DNA of 64,000 nt, taken from Equus caballus. Lineage: Eukaryota; Chordata; Mammalia; Perissodactyla; Equidae. How positions within the stretch are numbered: the first letter of the stretch is position 1; each line of letters begins with the position of its first letter. Location: assembly GCF_041296265.1 (NCBI RefSeq), contig NC_091695.1, forward strand, positions 17,653,001-17,717,000. Direction: 5' to 3'. Below are positions 59,391-64,000 of the stretch, in pieces. The notes below the pieces were generated by a model. It had not been told where the DNA came from, searched no databases, and was given only the letters and a program-made list of their open reading frames with translations. Both the position numbers and the translations under genes were made by a program.

Positions 59391-60244
59391 CTGATCCATT
59401 TATGAACAGAATTCCATTTGAACATAAATGCACACGTAACACATACCAGAGTCATTAACTTCACTCATAATTGGTTTTCCATTTACATGTTGACTTTCAA
59501 GATCTTCTAATTCTCAATACCTAGATAAATACATTTTTTCTTCTTTCCAGTTTATTCCACCATTCTATCACATAGAATATCCTGATAGTTTGATAAATTG
59601 CTTTGAGTTGGTTAAATCTAACTAGATAGCAAATATCATAATCCAATTTTATATACAATAATCTAGTATGTTGAAAGCCCAAACGTATTTTTCTTTGAGA
59701 CATCCTGAGGAGGTAGAAAAACACATTATGTCATTTCATTTTTTGTTTAACTAACTCCTCAGTAGAACTGTTTAATTGCTCACATACATTTTCCCCCTGG
59801 GATTTGGACGTTAGTGTGTGTGTTCCTGGGATCTGATGTGAGATTGGAGAGCTAATCTCAAAAGACTCAAAGCAAAATATAAAAGATCTTGCATTATTCT
59901 AATGAATGATGGCCTTTCTAAGGGAGGCACAAATTTATTCTATGAACACAAAAGGGCTGCCGAAATGGATTATAGAAAAGGTAGCAATGGGTCAATTTTT
60001 TAATCTTTAACTGTCAAAATAGATTTTTCCAGTGAACAATGAACTGATGCTGAGAACAGTGTAGTAAGAAGGTGAATGAAAGAAAGTGATCTGGTAAGTG
60101 TTCTTAACATAATCCTAGTATATTAGAGCTGGATAGGATTTTAAGTGTTCATCGTCTTATAGTCAATTATTTTACACATAAGAAACTGATGTTTTGAGAA
60201 TAAACATGCCTAGAATGACACTTTTTGTCCTCAAGGTATTTTCA
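59391..60244. other. Intergenic
   Basis: Possible weak MIR-like scrap near 60160-60220; otherwise nothing recognised. Confidence 0.3.
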
Positions 60245-60263
60245 ACAAAAACAAGAGCAACAA

Positions 60264-60509
60264 GATGGGCCTGGGCCCGTGGCACAGTGGTTAAGTGCGC
60301 ATGTTCCACTTTGGCAGCCCAGGGTTAGCCAGTTCGGATCCCGGGTGCGGACATGGCACCGCTTGGCAAGCCATGCTGTTGTAGGCATCCCACATATAAA
60401 CTAGAGGAAGATGGGCATGGATGTTAGCTCAGGGCCAGTCTTCCTCAGCAAAAAGAGGAGGATTGGCAGCAGATGTTAGCTCAGGGCTAATCTTCCTCAA
60501 AAAACAAAA
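60264..60509 (+). mobile_element. ERE SINE (ERE2-like), young
   Basis: 'gatgggcctgggcccgtggc', 'acagtggttaagtgcgcatg', 'cagttcggatcccgggtgc', 'cccacatataaactagagg', 'ggcagcagatgttagctcag'. Perfect 19-bp target-site duplication acaaaaacaagagcaacaa at 60245-60263 and 60510-60528. Confidence 0.95.
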
Positions 60510-60528
60510 ACAAAAACAAGAGCAACAA

Positions 60529-61591
60529 CAAAAAAAAGCACATTTAACACATGATCTTCTTAAGACAATCCTCAGTATTATTGGATTCTGATTTGGAATC
60601 TAAACACAAACACAATTCTCATTATCTACTATTTCTTTTTAAAAGTTGGGTAGGTTTAAATATAAATTAAAGCTGACCCAATTTGTATATCATAATATTT
60701 ATTTTATCTTATGGCAATGCATTGGAGTGAACAGTTATCAACACAAATAGAAAGACTAGGGTGCGACTAGGGGGTTGGCTTTAAAGGAATAGAAAACAAG
60801 TTTCAAAAGCAGTGACTAGGGCTCAATATAGAGAACTTACTGCAGGACTATGTTAATTTTCTGAACTCTTTCAGAAATTTTCATTCTCACCTGAAAATTG
60901 CATAGAAGAACAGATTCTTTGGCTCCTCTTTGGACTCCACTTAATTTTTTGTTTCTTCTATTCTTTTCTCCTTCCATTGTTCCATTTGGCTTTCATATTT
61001 CATTTTTGAATCCTGAAAGTTTCTTTCAGTCTTGAAGTGTGTAACATCCTTGAAAGATTCTTACAGGTAAATATTCTTCATATAATTTGATTTCTTTATT
61101 GCCTTTAATTCTGTGATTGGAAATAAGGGGTTTAGCAGAAAACAGCTTGCACAAAGAAGTGATTGTTCCCTAGGACTCAGATCCCAAGCTTATTTAAGCA
61201 TAGTCCCTAAGATAAGATTTTCTTTGATGCTTACTTTTTAATAGTTATTCTTCATAATTATCAAAAGAGATGATGGCACAGTAATCGCTGGATATAATTT
61301 TATCTTTCCCTCACCTTCACAGCAGTGGCCATTGCTCCACTCCCAGATCAACTGACAATCTTATGTCTCATATTTGTAGACATGTATAGATGAACGGTCA
61401 CTCAATGACAATTGATAGTTTCGAAGGAGGAAGCCACATATATTTCAGCAAAAGAGAACTCCAAAAGAGTTGGAGTAGCTCAATGATGCTTTCTTTTTTT
61501 AATTAACCCTTTTTTAGAGCAAAAAGAGAAACTTGGTTGATAATAAAATAATAAATACTAATGTCTAAGGAAGCTCAAACTTTTCTCAATG
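60529..61591. other. Intergenic
   Basis: Nothing recognised. Confidence 0.3.
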
Positions 61592-61865
61592 GTTGAATAA
61601 TAATACTTAATATTTATTGAATGTTTGCTATGTGAAGAGCACTCTTCAAAATATTTTATGTGTAATTGCTCATTTAATCCTCATAATTACCTGCAGGCAA
61701 TGTTCCTATAAAATGTAATTTACATATCAGAAAATGAAACCATAGAACTACTGAAATTTTGCTACAGTGCTACAAATATTAAGTGATAGATCCAAATTTA
61801 AACTCAGGCAGTCTGACTCTAGGGTCCATGCTTTTAATCATCACAACATACTGTCTCTATTACTG
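61592..61865 (-). mobile_element. MIR SINE, antisense, near full length
   Basis: 'acttaatatttattgaatg', 'aattgctcatttaatcctca', 'taagtgatagatccaaattt', 'actcaggcagtctgactcta', 'atgcttttaatcatcaca' with 'atactgtctct' match MIR end to end. Confidence 0.85.
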
Positions 61866-62959
61866 TGTCGAAAGAAGTAAACCTGCCTGTTCTAACTCAT
61901 GCACTAAATGAAAATTGAAGTTAGTTTTAAACTGATATCCTTATATCAAATCTGGCACATTGAGATTTTGGAAAATAATATTATTTACTCCAATCTTCTT
62001 CCTAAGTTTCACCATCTCTGACACATTTCCATCTCTTAGAAGGAATTGTTTATTGAAGAGTGCTCTAGCCCAGTGATGCAGAATTTCCAATCTCTGGCCC
62101 TCGCTCTTTGATTGCCGAGCTATGCAACCCTGGACTGGCTAAATGGCCTGAAATAATCAAGTTCTTTTCAATATAATTGAGAGATAGTGAATTATTAACA
62201 TATTTGAAAAGGCTATGAGAATTAAATTAGATATGAAAGTCCATTGAAAATTACAAGATGAAAATATGTTAATGCCAGATATTCACATTTACCCAGAATT
62301 CAATTAATTTACCTAGAAACAGAAGAAAGGTAGAAAATAAACTTTGAGTAATAATGCAGAATCCACAATTTCTATGGTATTTATATTTCATTCTCTGTGT
62401 CTCTAAATGTATGCAAAGTTTTAGTAAAGACATTTCGTTTTATTGAAAACCTGGAACAAATTGAGGAAAGAGCAGGAGGGTAAGACTCTTGTAATGTTGT
62501 TAGATCAGGTTCTGAGATGGAGGATATGGATAGAAAATGGAAATACATGTCAAATCTGAAGGTATTTAAAAGTTGAGCTTGTACAGGACATGGAATCATT
62601 TAAGAGTTTAAGCAAGAAGGAAACATAATACAAAATCTATTTTATATATATAACTCTTGCAGTGGTTTATGGATAGATTTTTTAGCATGTTTGAAAGTAG
62701 AGTGAGGATTGACTGGAGGGAAGGAGGCCAATTATGAGGTTCAACTGAGGAAAAAGAGGGATGAAATTAAGTAACGGAATGGCAGTGACAAAAAAAAGTA
62801 AACCTTGGAGATCAGCCACATTTCCATATAGAATAAAATAGGTGACTGCATTGACTCACAACTGTTATATTTCCAACATCAGAACAGTGAAATAGCAAGA
62901 TGGCGATGATATTGAGGCTGTAAGAAAAAAGTCATTTAACAATTATAATTTGACGAGTA
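61866..62959. other. Intergenic
   Basis: Nothing recognised. Confidence 0.3.
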
Positions 62960-63070
62960 AGGTACTACATTATCCTATCATAGATGGTGAAAGTGAAACT
63001 CAGTGATTAATTAGCCTGCCCAAGGTTTCACAACTACTGAGTGACAGAGTTATGATTCAGTCACTTACAT
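62960..63070 (-). mobile_element. MIR SINE fragment, antisense
   Basis: 'gtgaaactcagtgattaa', 'cctgcccaaggtttcacaac', 'tactgagtgacagagttatg' match antisense MIR. Confidence 0.65.
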
Positions 63071-63668
63071 AACTAGATCACAATTGTTCTTCTTTCTGTT
63101 TTATTAGTGGATTTCAAAAAACTCTAAGGACTTCCTTTGTTCCTCAGAGGCAAAGCCACATTTCAAGATAAGAAATTCAGAACTTCTGCTCCTCTGTCTA
63201 TACAAGGCTTCACTTGGAAGAGCAATGGTTTTATTTGTTTTGGAAATAAACAAAAACAACACAAATGGGAAAAAAAGGCCATTTATGAAGACTTTGCTCT
63301 TTAGTAGTATGGTTGACCACCATCACTTGACATTGGTGGAAGATGAGAGAGTTGAAGAAAGTAAGAGTGAAACCCAGGTCTGGAATTCAGCAGCTGGTTT
63401 GATGGTGGTACCATTTGATGTGAAAACAAGAGCTTTAAGGCACAGACATAGCAAATTATCAAATTAACAAAATAAAAGTGAAACCTACGCATTATATTAC
63501 TCTAACTCTGGATATGTCTAGGTGCTATCAGGATGCCCAAGTGGGTTTAGAATTACTGTTCTATTTATTTCGATCATTTTATTTTTATTTTTTGTTAAAA
63601 TTGAGATGATTATTAACATTGCCATGATTACTCTGCCACAATTTCAAAGTCTAGGAGTGCCACAGAGA
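63071..63668. other. Sequence upstream of receptor I
   Basis: No gene. A candidate acceptor (gtgccacag, ending 63665) lies three bases before the ATG, with a poor pyrimidine tract. Confidence 0.3.
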
Positions 63669-64000
63669 ATGGAGGTGGAGAACTGCTCAGCGAAGACTGA
63701 GTTCTTTCTCTTGGGATTTAGTGACCATCCAGAACTTCAGAGTGTTCTTTTTGTTGTGTTTTTCTTCATCTACTCTGTTACCCTCATGTGGAACCTTAGG
63801 ATGATTTTATTAATCACAATCAGTTCCTACTTGCACGTCCCTATGTACTTTTTCCTCTGCATATTGTCCTTCATAGATTCGTGTTCCTCCTCCGTCATTG
63901 CCCCCAAATTACTTGTGGATTTGCTTTCTGATAAGAAGACCATTTCTTACAATGGCTGTGCCACACAGTTTTATTTTTGCTGCTCTTTCATTGACATGGA
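63669..64000 (+). CDS. Olfactory receptor I, 5' part, runs off the window
   Basis: Open from ATG at 63669 to the window end (110 codons, no stop). It reads MEVENCSAKTEFFLLGFSDHPELQ with an NCS glycosylation site at 5-7, TM1, then HVPMYFFLCILSFIDSCSSS, VIAPKLLVDLLSDKKTISYNGCATQFYF with the TM3 Cys, stopping just before the MAYDRY motif. The TM1 end reads MWNLRM instead of GNLGM, so the near-invariant Gly before Asn is Trp. It is a class II, family-5-like receptor; I cannot assign a subfamily. In humans OR5D16, OR5W2 and OR5I1 lie beyond OR5L2, but the sequence does not clearly match one. Whether the gene is intact cannot be judged here. Confidence 0.82.
   Translation, partial: MEVENCSAKTEFFLLGFSDHPELQSVLFVVFFFIYSVTLMWNLRMILLITISSYLHVPMYFFLCILSFIDSCSSSVIAPKLLVDLLSDKKTISYNGCATQFYFCCSFIDM

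Noticed and set aside
1-64000. CRISPR array, prokaryotic operon or novel multi-gene system
   Set aside because: The repeats are dispersed SINEs, LINEs and LTRs. The only protein-coding content supported is olfactory receptors, and no other gene set is present.

Overview
The window is mammalian genomic DNA carrying part of a class II olfactory receptor (OR) cluster. At least seventeen copies of the tRNA-Ser-derived equine repetitive element (ERE) SINE are scattered through it, several near-consensus and flanked by target-site duplications. That points to a perissodactyl, most likely a horse or other equid. The receptors match the OR5D and OR5L subfamilies, and their order (OR5D13-like, OR5D14-like, OR5D18-like, OR5L1-like, OR5L2-like) resembles the human chromosome 11q11 cluster. 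The horse chromosome 12 equivalent is an inference. All receptor genes lie on the + strand. No CRISPR, operon or prokaryotic feature is present.

Layout: (A) OR5D-like pseudogene, exon 1 at 196-224 and main exon 2820-3747. A repeat stack follows at 6585-10200: an old L1 piece, then a 5'-inverted L1 carrying a solo LTR and four EREs. (B) Intact OR5D-like gene, proposed exon 1 at 11394-11422 and main exon 13562-14504. (C) OR5D-like pseudogene 18421-19232. Old L1 and LTR-like repeats at 20390-24790. (D) Intact OR5D13-like gene 27279-28223. (E) OR5D14-like pseudogene 36985-37981. (F) Intact OR5D18-like gene 43496-44434. (G) Internally deleted OR5L1-like remnant 51141-51652. (H) OR5L2-like pseudogene 54850-55784. 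(I) 5' part of another OR, 63669 to the window end. A and B, with their upstream exon, intron and 3' flank, are a segmental duplication about 10.8 kb apart. C, D and E keep a recognisable upstream splice donor.

The intact genes encode seven-transmembrane odorant receptors, expected in olfactory sensory neuron cilia coupled to Golf, with one receptor chosen per neuron. The most unusual observation is that A and B have lost the usual start codon at the head of the main coding exon. Instead they carry an ATG in the upstream exon that would be spliced in frame (phase 2, 29 nt in both copies). In D, E and F the start lies inside the main exon, as is normal for ORs. I found no wholly new biological system. 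The rest is birth-and-death evolution of an OR array in a SINE- and L1-rich region.
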